This document shows, in pieces, positions 8,406 to 17,033 of a DNA stretch of 64,000 nt. The notes beneath the pieces are model-generated. The model made no database searches. It was not told the DNA's origin and worked only from the letters and a program-made list of their open reading frames with translations. This DNA comes from Paenibacillus xylanilyticus (GTDB lineage: Bacteria > Bacillota > Bacilli > Paenibacillales > Paenibacillaceae): assembly GCF_009664365.1 (NCBI RefSeq), contig NZ_CP044310.1:879001-943000 (forward strand), read 5' to 3'. The position numbers and the translations under genes are program-made. How positions within the stretch are numbered: position 1 is the stretch's first letter; every line of letters begins with the position of its first letter.

Positions 8406-8996
8406 ATGACCATGACCACCAGAACGAAGCTGAAGGAAGCCGCGCTGAGATTATTTGGGCAGAAGGGCTACGATGGGACGGCATTATCGGAAATCGCGAA
8501 GGAGGTCGGCGTCAAAACTCCGGCAATCTACGCCTTTTTTGAGAGCAAGGAAGATCTGTTCATGACGGTCTTCGAAGAATCGATGAGCGCCTACAACGAA
8601 TATATTCAAGCGATGGCGGAAACCAGCAAAGGAATGAATACGGAGAAAAAACTGCATGCGCTGCTGCTTCGCCAATACGATTATCACCGAAACAAAACAG
8701 AGCTTGCCGTGTTTGCCTTCCGGTATTTGATTTTCCCGCCGGATTTCCTATTGGAAAGAATGCAGGAGGCATTCGGGCGTTTCGATACATTGCTGAGCAG
8801 CATTATCGGCGAGATCATGCAGGAAGGTCTGGATCGTGGCGATTTGGCTGCCGTTCCGATAGAGACGCTGGTGGATTCGTTCCTCACCTTGATGGACGGG
8901 CTGGGCATGCAATATTACTACTATAAATCGCCGGAGCTGTTCGAACGGAAACTGAAACATGCCTTTGAGATGTTCTGGAGATCCGTCGCAGCTTAG
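8406..8996 (+). CDS. TetR/AcrR family transcriptional regulator
   Basis: A 196-residue repressor. The N-terminal helix-turn-helix (about residues 8-52) reads AALRLFGQKGYDGTALSEIAKEVGVKTPAIYAFFESKEDLF, the classical TetR pattern. The C-terminal helical domain (60-196) binds an effector and mediates dimerisation. ATG 8406 and ATG 8412 both have a plausible ribosome site (GGAG at 8394-8397, AAGGGG at 8400-8405), so the true start may be two codons later. It is the first gene of an operon with an NCS1 permease and two hydantoin-type enzymes 38 bases downstream, so the effector is probably the imported compound or a product. The palindrome at 8374-8389 is the likely operator. Confidence 0.9.
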   Translation: MTMTTRTKLKEAALRLFGQKGYDGTALSEIAKEVGVKTPAIYAFFESKEDLFMTVFEESMSAYNEYIQAMAETSKGMNTEKKLHALLLRQYDYHRNKTELAVFAFRYLIFPPDFLLERMQEAFGRFDTLLSSIIGEIMQEGLDRGDLAAVPIETLVDSFLTLMDGLGMQYYYYKSPELFERKLKHAFEMFWRSVAA

Positions 8997-9034
8997 GCAA
9001 TCAACTAGATTGTACAGAAAGCAGAGGGTGGAAC

Positions 9035-10324
9035 ATGAGCAACGATACGAAAATTGAAGATTACGAACGGGAACCCGTACCTCAGCATTTACGAAAATCA
9101 TGGCTGTCGATGGCGCTTGTCTGGATTGCGATCGGGATCGACCTGTCCGCCATGTTTCTGGGGGCGCAGCTCGGCGCAGGCATGAGCATTGGTGACTCGC
9201 TTACAGCGGTCATCGTTGGTTCAATCATTTTGGGTATTATCGGGGCGGTGTGCGCCTATGTTGGGGCAAAAACAGGACTGTCGACAGCCATGATCAGCCG
9301 GTTTCTGTTCGGAAACAAAGGGGCTCTCATCGTCTCCGTCATTCTCGGTATTTCATCGCTGGGCTGGTTCGGTGTACAGGTTGGCTTCTTCGCTACCAAC
9401 TTCCAAACGGCGCTTAGCGAGCTGTGGGGTTGGCACTGGTCACTATGGGTACTGTCGATCATTGGCGGACTGCTCATGATGTCCACGGCAATCTGGGGCT
9501 ACCGGGCGATTGAAAAACTTAGCGTCTGGTCGGTACCCCTACTGGTTGTGTTTATTATTGTCGCGCTGGTCATGGCGCTGAACGGCGAAGGTGGCAGCAC
9601 GGTCTGGGCACCTTTTGAAGGTGAAGCCCTGCCGATGGGAACGGCAATATCACTGGTCATCGGAATCTTTATCCTGGGGACAGCACTGTCTCCTGACATT
9701 GCACGCTGGGCCAAGACACCCAAACATGCAATTACGGCTGCATTTGTCGGTTTCTTTGTCGGCAACAGCTTCATGACGATCATTGCCATTTTCTTGTCAC
9801 GGGCGATGGATTCCGACGATCTGACGGGCATCTTCCTGACGCTCGGACTCGGCATTCCCGCCATTATCGTGCTGACACTGGCACAATGGACGACCAATAC
9901 GAACAATTTGTATTCCGCAGGACTGGGTTTCTCCGTTGTATTCAGACGGGTGCCGAAATCCGTCATTACCATCATTGCAGGCTTGATTGCAACAGCACTC
10001 GCTTGCTTCGGCATTTATGACCGTTTCACAACGTTCCTGACATATATTACGATGCTTGTTGCCCCGCTGGGCGGTATATACACGGCAGAGTATTTGCTGG
10101 TGAACAAAAAAAGATTCTCGTTTGAAGGGCTGGACAGCAACCGGAGCTGGATTCCTCGCTCCATCGTGGTATGGGTCCTTGCCACATTCTTCGGATTCAT
10201 GACAACGATGGCTCCGGATGGGCTGGGTTGGTTCCAGGTGACGCAGGTTCCGGCGCTGGACAGCTTCTTGATGGCATTTATCGTACAAGCCATCATAGGC
10301 AAATGGGTAGTAAAGAAGGGATGA
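9035..10324 (+). CDS. NCS1-family permease (CodB-like)
   Basis: Twelve-helix cation symporter of the nucleobase:cation symporter-1 family, 429 residues, resembling cytosine permease. A charged cytoplasmic N-terminus (DYEREPVPQHLRKSW) leads into helix 1, with the substrate-site residues GAQLGAG near 43-49. Later segments SLGWFGVQVGFFATNF (about 108-123) and WTTNTNNLYSAGLGF (about 290-304) are typical NCS1 signature regions. The family also contains the hydantoin importer Mhp1. Given the two downstream hydantoin-type genes, a hydantoin or thiohydantoin-like ring is a better guess than cytosine, but this is inference from context. Ribosome site AGAGGGTGG. Confidence 0.85.
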   Translation: MSNDTKIEDYEREPVPQHLRKSWLSMALVWIAIGIDLSAMFLGAQLGAGMSIGDSLTAVIVGSIILGIIGAVCAYVGAKTGLSTAMISRFLFGNKGALIVSVILGISSLGWFGVQVGFFATNFQTALSELWGWHWSLWVLSIIGGLLMMSTAIWGYRAIEKLSVWSVPLLVVFIIVALVMALNGEGGSTVWAPFEGEALPMGTAISLVIGIFILGTALSPDIARWAKTPKHAITAAFVGFFVGNSFMTIIAIFLSRAMDSDDLTGIFLTLGLGIPAIIVLTLAQWTTNTNNLYSAGLGFSVVFRRVPKSVITIIAGLIATALACFGIYDRFTTFLTYITMLVAPLGGIYTAEYLLVNKKRFSFEGLDSNRSWIPRSIVVWVLATFFGFMTTMAPDGLGWFQVTQVPALDSFLMAFIVQAIIGKWVVKKG

Positions 10325-10328
10325 AAGC

Positions 10329-11444
10329 ATGAACAAGGCAGCAAGATTAACTACACTGGATGAACAGGCTATTGAATATATTGCAATTGGCGCAGCGGTG
10401 CTGGGCACAGGCGGTGGGGGCGACCCACATGTCGGTAAACTGATTGCCATGGAGGCCATCCGCAAGCATGGCCCGGTCCGAATTGTGCAGCTTGAAGAAC
10501 TGGATGATGAAGGACTTGTCGTACCGGTATCGATGATTGGTGCACCTACGGTGATGCTGGAGAAAATCCCTTCGGCAGAACAGCTGACCAAGCCGCTGGA
10601 TCTGATGGAAAGAGAACTTGGCCGCAAAGTGGATGCCGTCATGCCGATCGAGGTCGGTGGCGGCAACTCACTCGTTCCTGTCATTGCGGCGGCGCAGCGC
10701 GGAATTCCGCTTGTGGACGCCGATGCGATGGGGCGTGCTTTTCCCGAATCGCAGATGGTCACTTTCCATCTGGAAGGCATCCCGTGCAGTCCAGTGGCGA
10801 TGGCGGATGAGCGCGGCAATAGCGCGTTGATGCATACGATCGATGGTGTATGGGAAGAGCGCATGGCGCGTGCGCTGACAGTAGAGATGGGGGGTTCTGC
10901 TTCCATCTGCGATTATCCGGTATCCGGAGCGCAGGCGAAGCAGAGCGCGATCGGGGGTACACTGACGCTCGCTTATGAGATCGGGCGGACACTGTTCGAA
11001 GCGAAGCAGGAGAAGCTGAATCCTGTGCATGAACTGCTCACGAAGCTGCATGGACATGCCCTGTTTCATGGCAAGGCTGTGGATATCCGCCGCCGTATGG
11101 ATGGCGGTTTTACACGCGGTGAAGCGGTATTTGAAGGCACCGGAGAGAACAAGGGAAAGACGATGCGGTTGTTTTTCCAAAATGAGTTCCTGCTCGCCAC
11201 CGTTGATGACCAACCGCTCGCCATTACCCCAGACCTGATCACGCTGTTGGATCAAGATACGGGTATGCCGGTAACGACGGAAAATCTGAAGTATGGTGCC
11301 CGGGTGACGGTAGCAGGCTTGCCATGCGATGACAAATGGCGTACACCAAAAGGCATTGAGACGGCGGGGCCGCGATACTTCGGATATGATTTCGACTATG
11401 TGCCGATTGAGACGTTGGTTTTGAAAGGAGGTGCGGCGCAATGA
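10329..11444 (+). CDS. DUF917 / S-methyl-thiohydantoin desulfurase-type protein
   Basis: A 371-residue member of the family formerly called DUF917, whose characterised member removes sulfur from S-methyl thiohydantoin. The N-terminal region shows AIGAAVLGTGGGGDPHVGK (residues 21-39) and VMPIEVGGGNSLVPV (about 104-118), followed by VDADAMGRAFPESQM, all family hallmarks. The smaller C-terminal domain begins around residue 280. It sits 4 bases after the permease and overlaps the next gene by 4 bases (ATGA), so translation is coupled. Together with the oxoprolinase-type protein it probably forms a two-step ring-processing pathway. The actual substrate is not visible in the sequence. Confidence 0.8.
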   Translation: MNKAARLTTLDEQAIEYIAIGAAVLGTGGGGDPHVGKLIAMEAIRKHGPVRIVQLEELDDEGLVVPVSMIGAPTVMLEKIPSAEQLTKPLDLMERELGRKVDAVMPIEVGGGNSLVPVIAAAQRGIPLVDADAMGRAFPESQMVTFHLEGIPCSPVAMADERGNSALMHTIDGVWEERMARALTVEMGGSASICDYPVSGAQAKQSAIGGTLTLAYEIGRTLFEAKQEKLNPVHELLTKLHGHALFHGKAVDIRRRMDGGFTRGEAVFEGTGENKGKTMRLFFQNEFLLATVDDQPLAITPDLITLLDQDTGMPVTTENLKYGARVTVAGLPCDDKWRTPKGIETAGPRYFGYDFDYVPIETLVLKGGAAQ

Positions 11445-13024
11445 CCAAGGGAACTATGACTGAACCAAACACAAATCAGGTGTACCGGATCGGCATTGAT
11501 GTGGGTGGAACGAATACGGACGCCGCCCTGCTCGATTCCAACTTGCACTGCGTGCACAAGGTCAAGGTCCATACGACTGCTGACGTGAACGAAGGCATTG
11601 TAGAGGCTGTTCGCCGCCTGCTGCAGGAGAGCGGCGTGAACGGCGCAGACATTCGCTACGCGATGCTTGGCACCACGCACTGCACGAATGCGATCGTGGA
11701 ACGCAAGCATCTCGGCCGTGTTGGCCTGATCCGTATTGGCGCTCCGGCAACGACAGCCGTTCCGCCGCTTGCTGGCTGGGACGAATCGCTGCGTGCCGCG
11801 GTTGGACCGCATAGCTATATCGCCTCTGGCGGTTATGAGTATGATGGCCGCAAGATTGCAAGTCTGGATGAAGCTGAGATTGCTGAACTGGCCAACCGGA
11901 TGAAGGGCGAGGTTGACGCTGTAGCGGTGTGTGGGGTCTTTGCCCCAGTGAACCGTGACCAAGAGAAGCGGGTTGGCAAGATCATCCGCCAAGTGCTGGG
12001 TGCTGACATGCCAGTTACCTATTCCAGTGAGATTGGCAGCATCGGACTGCTTGAGCGGGAGAATGCATCTGTGCTGAACGCAGCGCTGCTGCAGGTCATT
12101 GCGGGTGTCGTGCGCGGCTTTGAAGAAGCGCTGAACGGCTTTGGCATCCATGCGCAGCTATACATTTGCCAGAATGACGGCACGTTAATGAAGAGCGAAT
12201 ATGCGCTCCGTTATCCGATTCTGACGATTGCCTGCGGACCGACGAATTCCATTCGCGGCGCTGCACACCTGTCCGGGCTGACGGATGCGCTGGTCGTCGA
12301 CATTGGCGGTACAACAACGGATATTGGCGTGCTAGTGCAAGGCTTCCCGCGCCAGTCCTCGGCAGCAGTGGATATCGGCGGCATTCGTACGAATTTCCGG
12401 ATGCCTGACATTTTGTCCATTGGTCTCGGTGGCGGTACCATTGTCCGGTTGGATGACGCTGGTGGTGTAACGGTTGGCCCCGACAGCGTTGGCTATGAGC
12501 TGACGAAACGGGCCCGCATCTTCGGCGGTGATACGCTGACAACGACGGACGTGGCGGTGAAGCTGGGCCGGGCCGTATGGCCGGGCACCAACGCGGATGC
12601 GGTGGACGAAGCCGTGTGCCGCAAGGTGGATGCCGTCATGCAGCAGAGCCTGGAGGACGCCATTGACCGGATGAAAACGAGTGCCGATCCGGTCGATGTC
12701 ATTCTGGTTGGCGGCGGCAGCCTGCTGGTGCCGGAGACACTCGCCGGGGCGAGCCGAATCATCCGGCCAGACAACTATGATGCGGCGAACGCGATCGGTG
12801 CAGCACTGGGAGAGGTTAGCGGCGAGTCGGAGCGTATCTATTCACTGGACGACTGGAGATATGACGACGTCATGCAGGATGCCAAGGAAAGCGCCGTGAA
12901 CGAGGCGACGGCAGCTGGCGCGAACCCGGAGACGGTACAGATTGTGTCCGTCGAGGACATTCCGATTGCCTATTTGCCAGGCAACGCACTGCTCGTGAAA
13001 GTGAAGGCTGCGGGTAAGCTGTAA
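11441..13024 (+). CDS. Hydantoinase/oxoprolinase family protein (HyuA type)
   Basis: ATP-dependent ring-opening enzyme of the hydantoinase A/5-oxoprolinase family, 527 residues, with an actin-like ATPase fold. The phosphate loops are IGIDVGGTNTDAAL (residues 18-31) and VVDIGGTTTDIGVL (about 287-300); GTTHCTNAIVERK (about 78-90) is another conserved stretch, and VGGGSLLVP lies near 425. The length suits the shorter members that act with DUF917 proteins rather than the roughly 1,200-residue 5-oxoprolinase. The ATG overlaps the preceding stop and is preceded by AAGGAGGTG inside the upstream gene. It is the last gene of the TetR-controlled operon; a terminator follows at 13156. Confidence 0.88.
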   Translation: MTKGTMTEPNTNQVYRIGIDVGGTNTDAALLDSNLHCVHKVKVHTTADVNEGIVEAVRRLLQESGVNGADIRYAMLGTTHCTNAIVERKHLGRVGLIRIGAPATTAVPPLAGWDESLRAAVGPHSYIASGGYEYDGRKIASLDEAEIAELANRMKGEVDAVAVCGVFAPVNRDQEKRVGKIIRQVLGADMPVTYSSEIGSIGLLERENASVLNAALLQVIAGVVRGFEEALNGFGIHAQLYICQNDGTLMKSEYALRYPILTIACGPTNSIRGAAHLSGLTDALVVDIGGTTTDIGVLVQGFPRQSSAAVDIGGIRTNFRMPDILSIGLGGGTIVRLDDAGGVTVGPDSVGYELTKRARIFGGDTLTTTDVAVKLGRAVWPGTNADAVDEAVCRKVDAVMQQSLEDAIDRMKTSADPVDVILVGGGSLLVPETLAGASRIIRPDNYDAANAIGAALGEVSGESERIYSLDDWRYDDVMQDAKESAVNEATAAGANPETVQIVSVEDIPIAYLPGNALLVKVKAAGKL

Positions 13025-13155
13025 TATCATAAACGATATGCCCTCTATACTCGGTAGCAATATCTGCTGCACGAGAAGCGTGCCATAACTAGTCAGGCAT
13101 TCATCTAACGCTTCCTGGCGCGGAATGATGCATAAACATAATATGTAAATGAACT

Positions 13156-13188
13156 GGTGGTACGGATCAAATTCCGTATCACCTTTTT
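13156..13188 (+). terminator. Terminator of the hydantoin-type operon
   Basis: 11-bp stem GGTGGTACGGA/TCCGTATCACC (one G-U) and five T. Confidence 0.85.
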
Positions 13189-13514
13189 ATTTGAGAAGAT
13201 AGTTTTACTAATGAGATAGGATTAAGAAATGCTGGGAAACGGTAGATCCATACTCTTGTGGATAGCGTCCTTTTTTGATATTCCCCTAATGCTGCAGGTT
13301 CGGGAAAAGGAAAATAAGCACAGGTGAAGTAAGATGTTTATTTCAAGGAAATGCCCTCGACTGGAGTATCCAAATATGCCACAATAGAGGATCAGGTGCA
13401 CGGGAGAATGGACCCGCAGGAACAGCAATGCAAGCCGCAAATCGCTAACAAAATAACGCTCAATAATTTATACTAAATAAGCCAGAATATATCGAAGGAG
13501 CTGCCGAGTCCGCT
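13189..13514. other. Intergenic stretch without a recognisable gene
   Basis: About 325 bases. It holds a small hairpin with a T run near 13245-13276 and a possible -10 TATACT at 13469-13474 for the DUF4317 gene, but no convincing -35. A 72-codon minus-strand frame here has no ribosome site or family likeness and is not called. Confidence 0.4.
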
Positions 13515-14693
13515 ATGAACAAAAAAGAAGTTGCCAACATCCGCAAGCAATTTAAGATGGATCATGATCTACTGAATATTTACGATATCCTCAATGTCTA
13601 TATTACGAAGGAAACGAATGAAGTCTACCACTGGGAGCGCCATCCGTTTGAACTGGTGGACCGGGAGAAGCAGGAGTTATACATGGGAAATTTCAAAAAA
13701 CTGCTGACCGGCGAACTGGATCAAAAATTGTTCGAACTGAAGTTTCAGGAAGAAGCCGAAGAGCCTGCGCAGGTACTGCTTCATCAGGCACTCGTAACGG
13801 GTGACCCGGAAGAATGGCAGGACATGATGCTGCTGCTCGTGGACCGAATGCTGGCGGATGCCAAGTATGAGCGGGACATAGTGGTCACGTTTGTTCGGGG
13901 ACAGTATTATTTGCCGACCAAGGCGAGAAACGATGAAGCGGAAGAGAGTGAGAAGAACGAGGTGTTTGCCCATCCGTTCATCTTATGCAGCGTGAACTCG
14001 ACGGAGAAACAGCGGAAGACTCTCTTGTTCGATTATGTGGAGCGGGAGTTCAAGTACAATATCATTGTCGATCCGATTATCAAGTTAAGCACGCCGGAGC
14101 AAGGATTCCTGTACCCTAGCGTGACGGACAACTATTCCGATGTGAATCGGATTCTATACTGTACGGGAAAATCGAATTTCCCGGATCCGCACTTTGTCGA
14201 ACAGGTATTGAACGGAGAACGATCTGTGACGGCACTGGAAGAGCGAGCGATCTTCGAAGATATCGTCAAGGAAGTGGCTGGGGAAGAGCTTGATTCAGCT
14301 ACCATTGCTCAGGTGTACGAAGAGATTAACCGGGTGATTGAAATCAACGAAGAGACGAAGGAGGAAGAGCCTCCGAAGCTGGATTACAAAGATCTGGAGC
14401 GTGTACTGAACGCGAGCGGCGTGGAGGATGTGACCACCGAGAAGGTGGAACGGGCATTCGAAACGATCGTGGATAATAAAAACTATGAGATGAAAGCAAC
14501 TAGCGTTATGCCGAAGTTCACTTCCAAGTCCATCAAGATCGAAACCAAGGTCGCTACAATTTCGGTTAGCCCGCAGGATTTGAGATACGTCAAGCAGGTG
14601 AATTTCCAAGGGAAACGCTGCATTATGATTGAAGTGGACGAAGATGTCGCGATTGAAGGCTTTACGCTGGCGTCAGAGACCCTTATCCAATAA
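13515..14693 (+). CDS. DUF4317 domain-containing protein
   Basis: A 392-residue soluble acidic protein of unknown function. The start MNKKEVANIRKQFK and the region FVRGQYYLPTK (about residues 124-134) with HPFILCSVNSTEK identify the DUF4317 family, common in Firmicutes and Clostridia. The middle is rich in glutamate and likely helical (240-300). The last 60 residues look like a separate beta domain (IKIETKVATISVSPQDLRYV). No membrane segment. It is followed 34 bases later by a lipoprotein gene and may share its transcript. I cannot propose a function. Confidence 0.8.
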   Translation: MNKKEVANIRKQFKMDHDLLNIYDILNVYITKETNEVYHWERHPFELVDREKQELYMGNFKKLLTGELDQKLFELKFQEEAEEPAQVLLHQALVTGDPEEWQDMMLLLVDRMLADAKYERDIVVTFVRGQYYLPTKARNDEAEESEKNEVFAHPFILCSVNSTEKQRKTLLFDYVEREFKYNIIVDPIIKLSTPEQGFLYPSVTDNYSDVNRILYCTGKSNFPDPHFVEQVLNGERSVTALEERAIFEDIVKEVAGEELDSATIAQVYEEINRVIEINEETKEEEPPKLDYKDLERVLNASGVEDVTTEKVERAFETIVDNKNYEMKATSVMPKFTSKSIKIETKVATISVSPQDLRYVKQVNFQGKRCIMIEVDEDVAIEGFTLASETLIQ

Positions 14694-14727
14694 AAAAAGC
14701 ACTAACGCAGGCAGGAGATGACTAACG

Positions 14728-15117
14728 ATGAACAGACTGCTTATGATCCTGATTGCGGCCGCAACGATGTTGACGGCTTGCCAATCGAACCAGACGGATA
14801 CCGGGAACCCCACGGGCAGCAACGAACCATCCGCACAGACCGAAACGGCGCAGCCAAATAACGAACCAACCGAAGAAAGTACAAGCCAGAGCGAGTGGTC
14901 TTCGTTTCCCGAATATGACACGATTGTTCGAGAAGTTGATTCCGATGATTATACCTTTCGAACGGTAACCGATAATGAAAATGAACGGATTCTCTTACTC
15001 ACGAACCAAGATGGTGAGGAGAAATACAAGACTATTTTTATCAAAAACACAAGTCGTCTTAAAATCATTGACATGGATGGAGGCGGACAGCTTTTCAACG
15101 ATGTTTTAGGAAAATAG
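14728..15117 (+). CDS. Small secreted lipoprotein
   Basis: A 129-residue lipoprotein. The N-terminus MNRLLMILIAAATMLTAC is a signal peptide with lipobox LTAC; C18 would be lipidated and anchored to the outer face of the membrane. Residues 19-55 form a low-complexity Ser/Thr/Glu/Asn linker, and about 75 residues of a small domain follow with no family I recognise. It lies between the DUF4317 gene and the AlkD-like gene on the same strand. Ribosome site AGGAG about 10 nt from the ATG. Confidence 0.7.
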   Translation: MNRLLMILIAAATMLTACQSNQTDTGNPTGSNEPSAQTETAQPNNEPTEESTSQSEWSSFPEYDTIVREVDSDDYTFRTVTDNENERILLLTNQDGEEKYKTIFIKNTSRLKIIDMDGGGQLFNDVLGK

Positions 15118-15172
15118 CTGAGATCTGGGGTAGACAAAATATCCGCAATCCAATATGAGGGAGCGCTGCGTA

Positions 15173-15880
15173 ATGAATTTGGAAGAAGTGATGCAGGAGC
15201 TTGAGGCACTTGGCAAGGAGCGCACGAAAAAGATATATATGTCGAATGGTGCACATGAACCACTCTTCGGCGTGGCTACAGGAGCGATGAAGCCGATCGC
15301 TCGCAAAATCAAAAAGGACCAGGCGTTGGCCGAGCAGCTGTACGCAACCGGGAATTATGATGCGATGTATTTTGCAGGTGTTATTGCTGATCCGAAAGTG
15401 ATGACGGAAGCGGATTTCGACCGTTGGATCGAGGACGCATATTTTTACATGATCTCCGACTTCATCGTTGCCGTTACACTATCGGAGACAGATATTGCAC
15501 AGCAAGTTGCAGATCGGTGGATTGCCAGCGGCGAGGAGTTGAAGATGTCGGCTGGCTGGAGCTGTTATTGCTGGCTGCTGGGCAATCGCCCGGACGCTGA
15601 ATTCTCTGAGGATAAGCTGAGCGGGATGCTGGAGAACGTGCAGGCCATGATCCATCAATCTCCTGAGCGCACCCAGTATTCGATGAGCAACTTTGTATAC
15701 ACCGTTGCCGTATCCTACGTTCCGCTGCATGATAAGGCTGTCGAAACGGCGAAGGCGATCGGTCCCGTCGAGGTTCAGAAGGACAAGCCCAAGAGCAAAT
15801 TCCTGAATGCTTCCGATAATATTCAAAATGCTGTAGATAAAAATCGGATTGGTTTCAAACGCAAATATGTAAGGTGTTAA
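15173..15880 (+). CDS. DNA alkylation repair protein, AlkD-like
   Basis: Predicted ALK/HEAT-like-repeat protein of the AlkC/AlkD superfamily, which removes alkylated bases such as 3- and 7-methylpurines. The 235-residue chain is all-helical. Conserved features are GVATGAMKPIARKIKKD (about residues 34-50), LWxxG-equivalent LYATGNYDAMYFAGVIADP and the tryptophan-rich stretch SAGWSCYCWLLGNRPDAEF. The start at ATG 15173 follows GAGGGAG; an ATG at 15155 would sit inside that ribosome site. Whether it is a true glycosylase or a catalytically silent relative cannot be decided by eye. Confidence 0.8.
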   Translation: MNLEEVMQELEALGKERTKKIYMSNGAHEPLFGVATGAMKPIARKIKKDQALAEQLYATGNYDAMYFAGVIADPKVMTEADFDRWIEDAYFYMISDFIVAVTLSETDIAQQVADRWIASGEELKMSAGWSCYCWLLGNRPDAEFSEDKLSGMLENVQAMIHQSPERTQYSMSNFVYTVAVSYVPLHDKAVETAKAIGPVEVQKDKPKSKFLNASDNIQNAVDKNRIGFKRKYVRC

Positions 15881-15947
15881 AGGAAGACAATGCACGTGTT
15901 TTTATCTGGATTTCACATGATGAATATACATTATTTTCAAGTAGTTG

Positions 15948-15976
15948 TTGACAATCCAACAGGTCTAAAATATAGT
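15948..15976 (+). promoter_or_regulatory. Consensus promoter of the organosulfur importer operon
   Basis: TTGACA (15948-15953), exactly 17 nt, TATAGT (15971-15976). The predicted start near 15983 leaves a 150-nt leader before the ATP-binding gene, and that leader contains a terminator. Confidence 0.85.
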
Positions 15977-16020
15977 AAACACATCAGATTAATGTAAATT
16001 GTGAATGTTCAAATTTTAAC

Positions 16021-16094
16021 CATTGAATGGAAGCTGACTGGTTTATCCAGAGGCTCAGAGGACAGCGCTAGTCGTTGTCAGCTGAGCCTTTTTT
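16021..16094 (+). promoter_or_regulatory. Attenuator-like leader with competing hairpins
   Basis: Terminator form: GGCTCAG (16052-16058) pairs with CTGAGCC (16082-16088), an inner stem GACAGC/GTTGTC (16061-16066 with 16074-16079) extends it, and six T follow (16089-16094). Alternative form: AGCTGAC (16032-16038) pairs perfectly with GTCAGCT (16077-16083), which breaks the terminator, with CTGG/CCAG (16038-16041 and 16047-16050) nested inside. A small CCAT/ATGG hairpin precedes both. This is the geometry of transcription attenuation. I see no S-box, T-box or ykkC motifs, so the signal is unknown. Confidence 0.65.
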
Positions 16095-16132
16095 GCTTAG
16101 GTATCCCAATATACATTAGAGAGGTGAAGTCA

Positions 16133-16942
16133 ATGGCTGCTGCTGAAAAAATCAGATTTGAGAGTGTCACCAGGACGTTCACGGTCCGCGATCCCAAGCA
16201 AAAGGAAGCAACTCAGGCATTTACAGCTGTAAAAGACCTGGACTTTTCGGTAAGAAAGGGCGAGTTTATCACCATCGTGGGTCCGAGTGGCTGCGGAAAA
16301 TCAACCTTGCTTGATATGATCAGTGGACTATCGTCACCGACACAGGGGCGCATTTTGATTGATGGCCAAACGATTACGGGCCCAGGGCTTGACCGGGGCA
16401 TTGTCTTTCAGCAGTACGCTTTATTCCCGTGGAAGACGGCGCGCGGCAATATTGAATTTGGTCTGGAAGCCAAGGGTATTCCGAAGCAGGAGCGTAAGGA
16501 GCAAGTGGAGCACTTTCTGTCGCTGGTGGGACTTACTCACTTCGGAGACCGTTATCCGCATGAGCTATCCGGGGGGATGAAGCAGCGTATAGCGATTGCC
16601 AGAAGCCTTGCCTTTAATCCGGATGTCTTATTGATGGATGAGCCCTTTGCTGCATTGGACGCCCAGACGCGTGAATCCCTGCAAAGTGAACTTTTGCGTA
16701 TTTGGCAGAAGACCCAGAAGACCATCATTTTTATTACGCATGGTATTGATGAGGCGGTTTATCTTGGAGAACGAGTAGTGGTATTGACGCCAGGACCTGG
16801 AATGGTGAGACAAATTGTGGACATTCCGCTTCAATCGCGGCTGGAGGATGCGGATATTCGCTCCCATCCCGACTTTGTGAAAGCTCGCCATGAAGTGTGG
16901 AGTCTACTGCATGAACCTGAATACCGCGGTGCGTATATCTAA
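16133..16942 (+). CDS. ABC importer ATP-binding subunit (SsuB/TauB type)
   Basis: ATPase of a sulfonate/nitrate/taurine-class importer, 269 residues. Walker A GPSGCGKST (50-58), Q-loop VFQQYALFPW (91-100), signature LSGGMKQR (145-152), Walker B LLMDEP (166-171) and H203 in FITHGIDEA are all intact. The FPWKTARGNIEFGLE stretch after the Q-loop is typical of the SsuB/TauB subfamily. The start at ATG 16133 follows AGAGAGGTGAAG; the frame is open from 16001, but that part is the leader. It is the first gene of an operon with a permease, a binding lipoprotein and a flavin monooxygenase. Regulation is probably by the upstream attenuator. Confidence 0.9.
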   Translation: MAAAEKIRFESVTRTFTVRDPKQKEATQAFTAVKDLDFSVRKGEFITIVGPSGCGKSTLLDMISGLSSPTQGRILIDGQTITGPGLDRGIVFQQYALFPWKTARGNIEFGLEAKGIPKQERKEQVEHFLSLVGLTHFGDRYPHELSGGMKQRIAIARSLAFNPDVLLMDEPFAALDAQTRESLQSELLRIWQKTQKTIIFITHGIDEAVYLGERVVVLTPGPGMVRQIVDIPLQSRLEDADIRSHPDFVKARHEVWSLLHEPEYRGAYI

Positions 16943-17033
16943 TTGATTAAAGGAGTGTATTCCTATCGAATCCGTAAAGACTGCCCATTCAGCCCTACGG
17001 CTTGGTAAACGAAGTCCTGCTGCCTTTTCAGGT

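Noticed and set aside
9797..10906. Minus-strand open frame of 369 codons across the permease/DUF917 genes
   Set aside because: Ser/Pro/Ala-rich shadow of two recognised plus-strand genes; no motif or start signal.
13222..13440. 72-codon minus-strand frame in the gap before the DUF4317 gene
   Set aside because: No ribosome site, no recognisable family, and composition unlike coding sequence.
16001..16132. N-terminal extension of the ABC ATPase from GTG 16001
   Set aside because: The region contains the leader terminator; ATG 16133 has a good ribosome site and gives the standard SsuB N-terminus.
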